A stretch of 64,000 bases of DNA from Clostridium aciditolerans (GTDB lineage: Bacteria > Bacillota > Clostridia > Clostridiales > Clostridiaceae). Every line of letters starts with the position of its first letter. Positions within the stretch are counted from its first letter, which is position 1. The position numbers were made by a program, and so were the translations under genes. The notes under the pieces are model-generated. The model was not told the DNA's origin. It saw only the letters and a program-made list of their open reading frames with translations, and searched no databases. The DNA lies in contig NZ_JAEEGB010000002.1 in NCBI RefSeq assembly GCF_016316925.1, positions 37,822 through 101,821 of the forward strand, read 5' to 3'. Positions 43,915 to 52,055 of the stretch are shown piece by piece.

Positions 43915-44916
43915 ATGGAAAGATTAAAAGTTTATTATGATAAGGATGCAGATTTAGGTTTATTAGAAGGAAAAAAAGTTGCAGTTGTTGGATATGGCAG
44001 CCAGGGACATGCTCATGCCTTGAATTTAAAAGAAAGTGGTATAGATGTAGTAGTAGGATTGTATGAAGGAAGCAAATCCTCAGAACTAGCGAAAGAAGCT
44101 GGATTTAAGGTTTTAGAAGTAGCAGATGCCGTTAAGGAATCAGATTTAGTAATACTTTTAATACCGGATGAAAAACAAAGTAAAGTATATAAAGAAAGTG
44201 TGGAACCAAACTTATCTGCAGGAAAAGCGCTGATGTTTGCTCATGGATTTAATATTCATTTTAATCAAATAGTTCCACCTTCTGATGTGGATGTATTTAT
44301 GGTAGCACCAAAAGGACCAGGCCATACTGTTAGAAGCGAGTATGTTGGTGGAAAAGGAGTTCCTTGCTTATTTGCAGTATATCAGGATTATAGTGGAAAA
44401 GCCTGTGATTATGCACTAGCATACGCAAAGGGAATAGGAGGAACTAGAGCTGGAGTTCTACAGACAACCTTTAAAGATGAAACTGAAACAGATTTGTTCG
44501 GTGAACAAGTAGTTCTCTGCGGTGGTGTAACTGAGCTTATAAAAGCTGGATTTGAAACATTAATAGAAGCTGGCTACTCACCAGAAAATGCATATTTTGA
44601 GTGTCTACATGAAATGAAACTTATTGTAGATTTGATGAGTCAAGGTGGTTTAAGCTACATGAGATATTCTATAAGTGATACAGCAGAATACGGAGACTAT
44701 AGTGTTGGAAGTAGAATAGTAACTGAAGATACAAGAAAGGAAATGAGAAAAGTTCTTAGCGAAATTCAAGATGGAACCTTTGCAAGAAATTGGATATTAG
44801 AAAATCAAGCTAATAGACCATACTTCTATGCAAAGAGAAGAAAAGAACAAAATCATCCTATAGAAAAAGTAGGTAAAGAGCTTAGAGCTATGATGTCATG
44901 GATTGAAAGTAAATAG
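43915..44916 (+). CDS. ilvC: Ketol-acid reductoisomerase
   Basis: 333-residue class I KARI. Seen: Rossmann loop [15 protein letters not shown] (residues 24-38), [19 protein letters not shown], metal-binding region [18 protein letters not shown] and [13 protein letters not shown], and [13 protein letters not shown]. Converts acetolactate and acetohydroxybutyrate to dihydroxy acids with NAD(P)H and Mg. Preceded by AGGAGG. It lies 130 bases after the aminotransferase and 30 before ilvB, within the T-box-controlled operon. Length and motifs are canonical. Confidence 0.95.
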   Translation: MERLKVYYDKDADLGLLEGKKVAVVGYGSQGHAHALNLKESGIDVVVGLYEGSKSSELAKEAGFKVLEVADAVKESDLVILLIPDEKQSKVYKESVEPNLSAGKALMFAHGFNIHFNQIVPPSDVDVFMVAPKGPGHTVRSEYVGGKGVPCLFAVYQDYSGKACDYALAYAKGIGGTRAGVLQTTFKDETETDLFGEQVVLCGGVTELIKAGFETLIEAGYSPENAYFECLHEMKLIVDLMSQGGLSYMRYSISDTAEYGDYSVGSRIVTEDTRKEMRKVLSEIQDGTFARNWILENQANRPYFYAKRRKEQNHPIEKVGKELRAMMSWIESK

Positions 44917-44946
44917 ATTTTCTAAACTTTAAAAGGGGGTATCATT

Positions 44947-46611
44947 ATGAAATTGAAAGGCGCAGAAGTACTATTAGAATGTTTAAAAGAGCAGGGCATA
45001 GACACAATATTTGGTTATCCAGGTGGAGCAGTATTACCAATTTATGATGCCCTGTATAACACTGAAGAAATAACTCATATACTAACAGCCCATGAGCAGG
45101 GGGCTACTCATGCTGCTGATGGATATTCAAGATCTACAGGAAAAGTAGGAGTTGTCCTTGCAACTTCAGGTCCAGGAGCTACTAATACAGTTACAGGTAT
45201 TGCAACAGCTTATAGAGATTCAGTTCCAATGGTGGTATTTACAGGACAGGTACCTCAGAGTTTACTTGGAAAGGACTCTTTCCAAGAAGTAAACATTGTA
45301 GATATAACAACATCTATAACAAAGAAAAGCTATATTGTTACAGAGGCAGATAAGTTTGTTAGTACTATAAGAGAAGCTTTTAATATAGCAAGAGAAGGAA
45401 GGCCAGGCCCTGTTGTTGTAGATATCCCAAAGGATATACAAATAGCGGAAATTGACTATGAATATGCGGAAGTTGAAAGGTCAAAAGGGAAAAGGCTGAG
45501 CTTAATGCATAATGAAGAAGAACTTAAAAAAGCAGAAGAACTTATAAGCGGTAGCATGAGGCCTGTAATTTATGCTGGTGGGGGAATAGTTATATCTGGT
45601 GCACAGGATGAACTTATGTCCTTTGCAGAAAAAATAAATGCACCAGTAACTTGTTCACTAATGGGAATGGGAGCTTTTCCTGGAGTTCATGAAAATTATA
45701 TGGGAATGGTAGGCATGCATGGAAGTAAGTGTTCAAATTATGCTGTTACCGAATGTGATCTGCTCATTGCAGTAGGTGCACGTTTTAGTGATCGTGTAAT
45801 TAGTAAAGTAGAAGCTTTTGCGCCAGATGCTAAGATAATTCATATTGATATTGACCCTAAAGAGTTTGGAAAAAATGTAAACATTGATGTGGCTTTAAAA
45901 GGAGATGTAAAAGAGGTTTTAAAGGTTTTAACGGAGAAAGCTTGTCAAAAAGATAATGTAGATTGGCTTGACCAAGTTAATAGCTGGAAGAAACTCAGTG
46001 CTGGAAAATCAAATGCAACTCTTCATGTAAGTCCAAAGCTCATCATGGAAAAATTATTTCATCTCACAGAAGGAAACTGTATTTTAACTACAGAAGTAGG
46101 TCAAAATCAAATCTGGACAGCTCAATATTTCAAATTTACCAAACCTAGAACATTCATATCTTCAGGAGGACTCGGAACTATGGGTTTCGGCCTTGGTGCT
46201 GCCATAGGAGCCTCTGTAGGTAATCCCGATAAAAAAGTAATTAATGTAGCAGGAGATGGTAGTTTTAAGATGAATTCTACGGAGTTAGCTACTATAGCAA
46301 AGTATAGACTGCCTGTAGTACAGTTAGTTTTGAACAATCATGCCTTAGGTATGGTGCATCAATGGCAGGATATGTTCTATCAAGGAAGGTTTTGCCACAC
46401 ACAATTAGGTCCAGATGTTGATTTTATAAAATTAGGGTATGCCTATGGGATTAAGACTATGAAGATAGAAAATAACAGTGAGATTGAAGAGGTGTTAGGT
46501 TACGCACTTAGCTTAAATGAACCTGTTATAGTTGAATGTGAAATAAACAGAGATGAAAAAGTATATCCTATTGTACCTCCAGGGGCAGCTATAGCTCAAA
46601 GCATTGGATAG
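44947..46611 (+). CDS. ilvB: Acetolactate synthase, large subunit
   Basis: 554-residue ThDP enzyme. Seen: GYPGGAVLPIYDAL, TPP-activating Glu in AHEQGATHAADGYSR, GPGATNTVTGIATAYRDSVP, FAD-linked central domain, and the TPP-Mg motif GDGSFKMNSTEL...LNNHALGMVHQWQ typical of biosynthetic IlvB rather than catabolic AlsS. RBS AAAGGGGG. Last gene of the operon. No regulatory subunit gene ilvN follows; instead there is a block of inverted repeats. The small subunit may be encoded elsewhere, or the enzyme may work without it. Confidence 0.95.
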   Translation: MKLKGAEVLLECLKEQGIDTIFGYPGGAVLPIYDALYNTEEITHILTAHEQGATHAADGYSRSTGKVGVVLATSGPGATNTVTGIATAYRDSVPMVVFTGQVPQSLLGKDSFQEVNIVDITTSITKKSYIVTEADKFVSTIREAFNIAREGRPGPVVVDIPKDIQIAEIDYEYAEVERSKGKRLSLMHNEEELKKAEELISGSMRPVIYAGGGIVISGAQDELMSFAEKINAPVTCSLMGMGAFPGVHENYMGMVGMHGSKCSNYAVTECDLLIAVGARFSDRVISKVEAFAPDAKIIHIDIDPKEFGKNVNIDVALKGDVKEVLKVLTEKACQKDNVDWLDQVNSWKKLSAGKSNATLHVSPKLIMEKLFHLTEGNCILTTEVGQNQIWTAQYFKFTKPRTFISSGGLGTMGFGLGAAIGASVGNPDKKVINVAGDGSFKMNSTELATIAKYRLPVVQLVLNNHALGMVHQWQDMFYQGRFCHTQLGPDVDFIKLGYAYGIKTMKIENNSEIEEVLGYALSLNEPVIVECEINRDEKVYPIVPPGAAIAQSIG

Positions 46612-46622
46612 ATGAAAATTGG

Positions 46623-46889
46623 TATTGATATCCAATCTAAGTGCTTGACTTATTAGCGGTATTCATAGGGGTACCTCTTCTGTACTGTTAATAATTTTAG
46701 TTATCTCTAAGGCTTGCTGCTAAGAACCTCAATAATCTTAAATAAACTCGCTGTGCTCAAACAGTATTTAAGATTATTGACGTTCTAAAGCAGCTTCGCC
46801 AAGAGCTAACATAAAATCATTAAATGTACTGTCAGATGTACCCCTATGAATACCTTAATTAAGTCAATTATCAAAGCTGGATATCTATA
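46623..46889. repeat. About 267-bp near-palindromic inverted repeat
   Basis: Two arms of about 120 bases face each other around a loop AACTCGCTGTGCTCAAACA (46745-46763). Matching pairs from outside in: TGATATCC/GGATATCT, TTGACTTA/TTAAGTCAA, GGTATTCATAGGGGTAC (46659-46675)/GTACCCCTATGAATACC (46838-46854), GCTGCTAAGAAC/GTTCTAAAGCAGC, AATAATCTTAAATA (46731-46744)/TATTTAAGATTATT (46765-46778). The symmetry is far beyond a terminator. Could be a MITE-like element or a long structured RNA downstream of ilvB. Confidence 0.8.
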
Positions 46890-46994
46890 TAGATAAATGT
46901 GCTTAAAAGTTGGCTTATTCTTAATTAAATACATTGATATACAAGGCTTCTAATGAAGGAATAAGTCAACTTTATAGTTAAGAAATCTATATAG
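46885..46994. repeat. Second inverted repeat, 110 bp
   Basis: Ends CTATATAGAT (46885-46894) and ATCTATATAG (46985-46994) are perfect complements; inner arms AGTTGGCTTATTC (46908-46920) and GAATAAGTCAACT (46959-46971) differ by one G-U-compatible base. It abuts the 267-bp inverted repeat, overlapping it by about five bases. Confidence 0.75.
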
Positions 46995-46996
46995 AG

Positions 46997-47034
46997 AAAC
47001 TAACTAGAAAGTTGACTTTCTAGTTAGTTTTTCT
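46997..47034 (+). terminator. Perfect 15-bp hairpin terminator
   Basis: AAACTAACTAGAAAG (46997-47011), loop TTGA, CTTTCTAGTTAGTTT (47016-47030), followed by TTCT. The third stem-loop in a row between ilvB and the dapB-like gene. Confidence 0.75.
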
Positions 47035-47117
47035 ATAATTTATAACACTCCTATTCTCATAATTTGTGGTATAATTATCTAAATATTTAATTTATTGATG
47101 GCTAGGAGAGTGGGAAT

Positions 47118-47921
47118 ATGAACATAATAGTAATAGGGCCAAAAGGTAAGATGGGAAAGACAATAATTAAATTGGCTAAAGAGATGGAGAATATGACTAT
47201 TGTTGGTGCAGTAGCTCCGCAGGGACGAGATTATATAGGAAAAGATGCAGGACTAGCTGCAGGAGTCGGTGAAGAAATTGGGGCATTGGTTGTAGATAAC
47301 TTAGAAGATATAATTGATAAATGTGATGCAATAATCGATTTTACAACTACTGAGTGTTCAATGGAAGTTTTAGAAACCGCATTAAAGCATAATAAAGCTG
47401 TAGTATGCGGTACCACAGGTTTTTCAGAAGAACAATATAATAGAATTGTAGAAATATCAAGGGCTATACCTGTCTTATTTGCAGCAAATACTTCCATGGT
47501 GGTGAACCTTATGTATAAGCTTTTGAGTACTGCTGCAGAAGCTATAGGCAGTATGTCTGATATAGAAATAATTGAAATGCATGACAGGTATAAGATGGAT
47601 GCTCCAAGTGGAACATCAAAAGAAATGGGTGAAGTAATAGCAGAAGCTTTAGGAAAAAAACTTAAGGAAGTTGCAGTACATGGAAGAGAAGGCAAGGGAG
47701 CTAGAAAAGAAGGTAGTATAGGATATCATTCCCTTAGGGCAGGGGATATTTCCAGTAGTCATACCGTTATGTTTGGACTTATGGGAGAAAGATTAGAAAT
47801 CATTCACCACGCACATAATTGGGACTGCTTTGCAAATGGTGCTTGTAATGCAGCTTTATATTTACAGGATAAAGGTCCAGGTCTATACACAGTAAAAGAT
47901 GTTTTAGGAATAAATGAATAA
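47118..47921 (+). CDS. dapB: 4-hydroxy-tetrahydrodipicolinate reductase-like protein
   Basis: 267-residue DapB-family reductase of lysine/diaminopimelate synthesis. Seen: dinucleotide loop VIGPKGKMGKTI (family GxxGxMG), DFTTTECSMEVLETA, VCGTTGFSEEQ, AANTSMVVNLMYKLL, catalytic region EMHDRYKMDAPSGTSKEM and C-terminal NGACNAALYL. The classical HH pair of the active site is HD here, with the general-acid His and the Lys kept; GERLEIIHHAHN is also unlike most DapB. It stands alone, without dapA. Probably active but may be a specialised paralogue. Confidence 0.8.
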   Translation: MNIIVIGPKGKMGKTIIKLAKEMENMTIVGAVAPQGRDYIGKDAGLAAGVGEEIGALVVDNLEDIIDKCDAIIDFTTTECSMEVLETALKHNKAVVCGTTGFSEEQYNRIVEISRAIPVLFAANTSMVVNLMYKLLSTAAEAIGSMSDIEIIEMHDRYKMDAPSGTSKEMGEVIAEALGKKLKEVAVHGREGKGARKEGSIGYHSLRAGDISSSHTVMFGLMGERLEIIHHAHNWDCFANGACNAALYLQDKGPGLYTVKDVLGINE

Positions 47922-47981
47922 TAATCATGTCTTTGCAATATTCATATAATAATTAGTAAGCGATTTAGAGGGGGGATTATA

Positions 47982-48758
47982 ATGAATAGCAAAGTAATTG
48001 AACTTAAGACATATAAAAGAAAAAATACAAAAGAATTAGCTGAAGAATTCTACAATAGGGCATTTTATTCAATATATACGGATGAAAAGATTAAGTTCTA
48101 TACAATGGCTATAAGTAATGAACCTAAACATGAAAATGCTTACTATAATCGTGCCATAGTTTTTAAGGGATTGAAACAATATAATATGGCAATAAAGGAT
48201 TTTACGAAAGCAATTGAGTTAAATCCGAATAATAAAGATGCTCATAATGGTAGAGCTGTTGTTTATTATGAGATAAAAGAATATGATAAGGCAATACAGG
48301 ATTATGATAAGATAATAGAGCTAGATCCTGTTGATGAAAATGCTTATTTTAACAGAGGCCTGGCACATAAAATGCAGAAGGATTACGAAAATACAATAAA
48401 GGATTTTACTAAAGTAATTAATTTGGAGCCAGAAGATGAGGAAGCATATTATAATAGAGGAATTATATACTATGCTTTAAATGATTTTGATAGAGCGATA
48501 GCAGATTACAGTAAAGCAATAGAATTAAATGATGAATATGAAAGTGCCTATAATAATAGGGGAGTTGTATTTTATCAACTAGGCAAATACGAAAAAGCTA
48601 TTGATGATTATATTAAGGTCATTAAGCTAAATCCTAATAATCTAGAAGTATATTATAATATGGCACTTGTATGCAAACAGAAAAATATGTGCAATACCAT
48701 ATGTTCAGATTATAAAAAATGTATTGAATTAGATTTAAAAAGTAAGGGTTCCAAATAA
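47982..48758 (+). CDS. TPR-repeat protein, first of a tandem pair
   Basis: 258-residue protein made almost entirely of tetratricopeptide repeats: about six 34-residue units between residues 30 and 245 (for example AYYNRAIVFKGLKQYNMAIK, AHNGRAVVYYEIKEYDKAIQ and AYFNRGLAHKMQKDYENTIK). N-terminal lead MNSKVIELKTYKRKNTKELA is shared with the next gene. No signal peptide, so probably a cytoplasmic protein-protein scaffold. RBS AGGGGGG. Its stop overlaps a terminator hairpin, so the next TPR gene has its own promoter. Function unknown. Confidence 0.85.
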   Translation: MNSKVIELKTYKRKNTKELAEEFYNRAFYSIYTDEKIKFYTMAISNEPKHENAYYNRAIVFKGLKQYNMAIKDFTKAIELNPNNKDAHNGRAVVYYEIKEYDKAIQDYDKIIELDPVDENAYFNRGLAHKMQKDYENTIKDFTKVINLEPEDEEAYYNRGIIYYALNDFDRAIADYSKAIELNDEYESAYNNRGVVFYQLGKYEKAIDDYIKVIKLNPNNLEVYYNMALVCKQKNMCNTICSDYKKCIELDLKSKGSK

Positions 48759-48783
48759 AAGGGTGGAACCCTTTATTTTTTTA
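48741..48783 (+). terminator. Terminator overlapping the first TPR gene stop
   Basis: AAGGGTTCCA pairs with TGGAACCCTT around AATAAAAGGG, followed by TATTTTTTTA. The stem begins inside the last codons of the TPR gene. Confidence 0.8.
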
Positions 48784-48959
48784 TATTAGATATATAATGC
48801 TAAAACAGCTATATTAAAATATTATATTTACAACAACCATTATTGCATATTCAAATAGAGTTTCGCCTAAGTTTTCAAAAATTCCACAAAATTTTTAAAA
48901 GCAATTTTCATGATTATATCATATATTAAAAAATAGGTTGTTATAAGGGGGGGATTAAT

Positions 48960-49739
48960 ATTAATAATATAATTAAATTAAATGAAATCAAAAGAAAAAA
49001 TATTGATAGTAAAAGTAAAATAGAAAAAGCAGAAGAATTCTTCTATAGAGCCTATTATGAAGCATATCAATCTGACAAAATTAAATTTTATACAATGGCT
49101 ATAAAATTAAACCCTCAATATCAAGATGCTTATTTTAACAGAGCAGGTGTTTATACGGATTTAAAACAATATGATATGGCAATAAAGGATCTTACAAAAG
49201 CTATAGAACTAAATATAGAAGATAAGAATTCATATAATAACAGAGCCATTGTTTATTATGAAATGAATGATTATGAAAAAGCGATAGAAGACTATAGTGA
49301 AGTCATAAAATTGGACCCCTTAAATCAAAATGCATATTTTAACAGAGCTTTATCCTATAAAATGCAGGATAATTTTTCTATGGCGATAAAGGATTTTAGT
49401 AAAGCAATAGATTTAAATCCTCTTGATGAAGAAGCCTTTTATAATATGGGAATTGTACATTACATTATGAAAGATTATGATAGAGCAATCAAAGACTATA
49501 GCGATGCTATAGAGGTCAATAATGAATATGAAGATGCATATAATGGCAGAGGAGTTGCATTTTATTATCAAGGAGAATATGAAAGGGCAATAAAAGACTA
49601 TATGAAAGTTATAAAATTGAACCCTTATAATAATGAAGTACATTACAATTTAGCATTGATATGTAAGTTAAAAGAATGCGGAAGCACAATCAAAGCAGAG
49701 TGTAAAAAGTGTGGAGGCAAACTTTGTTTTAATATATAA
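48960..49739 (+). CDS. TPR-repeat protein, second of the pair, apparent ATT start
   Basis: About 259-residue paralogue of the preceding gene, six TPR units (for example AYFNRAGVYTDLKQYDMAIK, AYNGRGVAFYYQGEYERAIK). The first in-frame ATG (49095) lies 45 codons inside the conserved sequence and has no RBS. Upstream the frame stays open as NNIIKLNEIKRKN, AEEFFYRAYYEAYQSDKIKF, aligning with the paralogue from its second residue. The start codon position holds ATT (48960-48962), seven bases after a strong AAGGGGGGG. Either translation begins at ATT, as in infC, or the ATG mutated. The C-terminal tail ends with CKKCGGKLC-like Cys residues absent from the paralogue. Confidence 0.75.
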   Translation: MNNIIKLNEIKRKNIDSKSKIEKAEEFFYRAYYEAYQSDKIKFYTMAIKLNPQYQDAYFNRAGVYTDLKQYDMAIKDLTKAIELNIEDKNSYNNRAIVYYEMNDYEKAIEDYSEVIKLDPLNQNAYFNRALSYKMQDNFSMAIKDFSKAIDLNPLDEEAFYNMGIVHYIMKDYDRAIKDYSDAIEVNNEYEDAYNGRGVAFYYQGEYERAIKDYMKVIKLNPYNNEVHYNLALICKLKECGSTIKAECKKCGGKLCFNI

Positions 49740-49855
49740 AACATATTATAAATCAGTTATCTTTAATTTTATTTGTATGTTGTTGAATTAACAAATAAAA
49801 ATGATATAATCCTTAATATAAGGTAGTTATATATGTAGAAAGGAATTTTAACATA

Positions 49856-50287
49856 ATGAATAATATAATAAAGGTACAAATATTTGGAGTTAAGGAGCAG
49901 CCTATAGCAAGTGGATGTGGGTGCAGTAATAAAGGTAATGGTTGTTCTGGATGCTCTAGTAAAAAAAGTTCATGCAGTGGCTGTTCAAGTAGGAAAGATT
50001 CTCACAGTGGATGCGGTGGTGGATGCAAAACAAGTGCTTCAAAAACTGTAGGGGATTTATATAATGAACTAAAAAAATTTATTGAAGAAAGCGATGTAAA
50101 GAATCAAACTATAGTTGAATTTATAGATCTAGATAAAACTAAACTTGAAGGAGAATTTGAAAGAATAAAGGATATAATAAATAGAGGATTTGAACCTCCT
50201 ATTACAGTAATTGACGATATTGTAAGGTATTATGGTGGTATATCTAATAGCTTGGTATATAAGGATGTAAAGGAATTGCTGGAGTAG
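49856..50287 (+). CDS. Cys/Gly/Ser-rich protein with thioredoxin-like C-terminal domain
   Basis: 143-residue protein of two parts. Residues 19-57 hold eight Cys in CxC, CSGCSS and CGGGC groupings with two near-identical CSGCSS(K/R)K units, looking like a metal- or cluster-binding segment. Residues 65-143 (VGDLYNELKKFIEES, TIVEFIDLDKTKLEGEFERI, GFEPPITVIDDIVRYYGGIS) look like a thioredoxin/glutaredoxin-like fold with the PPITVID cis-Pro-type turn but no CxxC. I do not know a named family. ATG 49856 follows AAAGGAA. Monocistronic, closed by a hairpin terminator. Possible metal storage or redox role. Confidence 0.65.
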   Translation: MNNIIKVQIFGVKEQPIASGCGCSNKGNGCSGCSSKKSSCSGCSSRKDSHSGCGGGCKTSASKTVGDLYNELKKFIEESDVKNQTIVEFIDLDKTKLEGEFERIKDIINRGFEPPITVIDDIVRYYGGISNSLVYKDVKELLE

Positions 50288-50309
50288 AGAAATATAATAA
50301 AAGTAAAAG

Positions 50310-50345
50310 GACCATAGGTAAGCATAACCTATGGCCCTTTTGTGT
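50310..50345 (+). terminator. Terminator after the Cys-rich gene
   Basis: GGACCATAGGT pairs with ACCTATGGCCC around AAGCATA, then TTTTGTG. Confidence 0.75.
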
Positions 50346-50383
50346 AGTTCTTAAAATATAGAGAAAATATTTTATAAAAAGTT

Positions 50384-51178
50384 TTAAGAAAGAGCTAATG
50401 TATCACTTATGAAATCTTCACAATTTTTATTTTTAAACAAATCTAAAAGTTTAGGAATAGTTAGATTTGCTTTTTCTTTATCTGAAACATCTACAATCGC
50501 CTCACCTCGATGAAGCATTATCAATCTGTTTCCTGTGTTTATTGCGTGAGATAAATTGTGTGTAACCATAAGCGTAGTTATATTTTTCCCAGTTACAGTT
50601 TTTTTAGTCATTTCTATAATGTTCTCAGATGTTCTTGGGTCTAATGCTGCAGTATGTTCATCAAGTAAAAGCAGCTCAGGATTAGACATTGTTGACATAA
50701 GTAAGGATAAAGCCTGTCTTTGTCCACCGGATAGTAATCCTACCTTAGTATCTATTACATTTTCAAGGTCCAAGGAAAGTTCAGATAACATTTCCTTAAA
50801 GAAGCCTATATTTTTCTTATTAACACAGGCTGTAAGATTAAAAGCTTTTCCTTTGTTGTAAGCCATAGATAAGTTCTCCAATATAGTCATAGAAGGTGAT
50901 GTCCCTAATGTAGGGTTTTGAAATACTCTACCTATAAATTTTGTTCTCTTATACTCTGGTAATGCAGAAATTTCCTTGCCTTCTAAAATTATAGAACCAT
51001 TGTCTATTGGTAAAGAACCACTTATTAGATTTAAAATCGTTGACTTTCCAGCGCCGTTACTGCCTATTATGGTGACAAAGTCTCCTTTATTTATATTAAG
51101 TGATAAATCTTTAAATACAACTTGTTCATTAACAGTATCTTTATTAAAAACCTTTTGCAGATTCTTTATTTGAAGCAA
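50384..51178 (-). CDS. ABC transporter ATP-binding protein (TrpZ-like)
   Basis: 264-residue ATPase. Seen: Walker A GSNGAGKST, Q-loop FQNPTLGTSPSMT, signature LSGGQRQAL, Walker B LLLLDEHTAALD (Glu-His in place of the usual Glu-Pro) and switch His in MVTHNLSHA. Third gene of a minus-strand importer operon, overlapping the permease gene by 35 bases. Its family is the one of TrpXYZ/YtlC-like systems, which import amino acids such as tryptophan or tyrosine. All catalytic motifs are present, unlike the ATPase at 4139. Confidence 0.88.
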   Translation of the reverse strand: MLQIKNLQKVFNKDTVNEQVVFKDLSLNINKGDFVTIIGSNGAGKSTILNLISGSLPIDNGSIILEGKEISALPEYKRTKFIGRVFQNPTLGTSPSMTILENLSMAYNKGKAFNLTACVNKKNIGFFKEMLSELSLDLENVIDTKVGLLSGGQRQALSLLMSTMSNPELLLLDEHTAALDPRTSENIIEMTKKTVTGKNITTLMVTHNLSHAINTGNRLIMLHRGEAIVDVSDKEKANLTIPKLLDLFKNKNCEDFISDTLALS

Positions 51179-52055
51179 TATTTACACCTCCTAGACTAAA
51201 ACCTTTAGTTCTTTTTAGATTTAAATTAAATCCATTCCCGTTAAAAGTTAATACAATTATAACTATGAGACAGGTGATAAGTTTTAAATCTGTAGGAGGG
51301 AAACCCATCTTCAATGCTGCTGATACGCTTGCTTTATATAGTATTGATCCTAAAATTACTGTAGTGGTTGCTGATATAAATGTTGATTTTTTCAAAATAG
51401 AGGTTCCTATTATAACCGCTGCAAGACCAACGATAATAATTCCTGTGCCCATATTTGCATCGGAAAATTTTTGGTATTGAGCCATTATTGAACCAGCCAA
51501 AGCTACAATGGCATTAGATAGCATTAAGCCTAGTATTTTCATCTTATCCATATCAACTCCAAGAGAAGTAACCATTTGTGGATTATCTCCAGTAGTTTTT
51601 AGTATGAATCCTAACTTTGTTTTTAAAAACATATCAAGCAGTATTTTTATTAAAAATGCTATTAAAGCAATTGTGATCACTGGCAAAAAACTATTTGAAA
51701 AGATAGTTTTCTGTGTGAATAGTGGAACATTTGCTTTTCCCATTATTCTAAGATTAATTGAGTAAAGGCCTATCATAACTAAAATGCCTGAAAGAAGATT
51801 AGTTATTTTAAGCTTTACATGCAGCAATCCTGTTATTGCTCCAGCTGCAAGACCAGCTATGAAAGCTATAATTAGTGATAAAAATGGATTTACTCCTTTT
51901 ACTAAGGCAGCAGCAGTTACAGCAGCTCCAAGAGCAAAGGTACCATCAACTGATAAGTCTGGAAAATCTAATATTTTATAAGTTATATAAACTCCTATGG
52001 ATACTATACCAAATATTAAACCCTGTTCAAGTATATTTATTAAAAAGCCAGTCAC
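51144..52055 (-). CDS. ABC transporter permease (TrpY-like)
   Basis: 303-residue polytopic protein with about nine TM helices, belonging to the BPD_transp_2 (LivH/RbsC-like) fold. Seen: YITYKILDFPDLSVDGTFAL, typical of the TrpY-type permease N-terminus, and GLAAGAITGLLHVKLKITNL. Its start shares the last base of the upstream substrate-binding protein stop (ATGA-like overlap at 52055), and its end overlaps the ATPase gene. Forms the membrane channel of the importer. Confidence 0.88.
   Translation of the reverse strand: MTGFLINILEQGLIFGIVSIGVYITYKILDFPDLSVDGTFALGAAVTAAALVKGVNPFLSLIIAFIAGLAAGAITGLLHVKLKITNLLSGILVMIGLYSINLRIMGKANVPLFTQKTIFSNSFLPVITIALIAFLIKILLDMFLKTKLGFILKTTGDNPQMVTSLGVDMDKMKILGLMLSNAIVALAGSIMAQYQKFSDANMGTGIIIVGLAAVIIGTSILKKSTFISATTTVILGSILYKASVSAALKMGFPPTDLKLITCLIVIIVLTFNGNGFNLNLKRTKGFSLGGVNIASNKESAKGF

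Larger units (their letters stand above)
46612..47117. other. Intergenic region filled by three inverted repeats
   Basis: No coding sequence is visible in these 505 bases. Nearly the whole gap is occupied by the two long inverted repeats and a terminator hairpin listed separately. The last 80 bases are AT-rich and lead to GGAGAG before the next ATG. Confidence 0.6.

Noticed and set aside
47231-47695. 154-codon minus-strand frame inside the dapB-like gene
   Set aside because: Antisense shadow; the plus-strand protein has all family motifs.
49095-49739. Short version of the second TPR protein starting at the first ATG
   Set aside because: It would lack 45 residues conserved with the neighbouring paralogue and has no RBS; the upstream frame with strong RBS is preferred.
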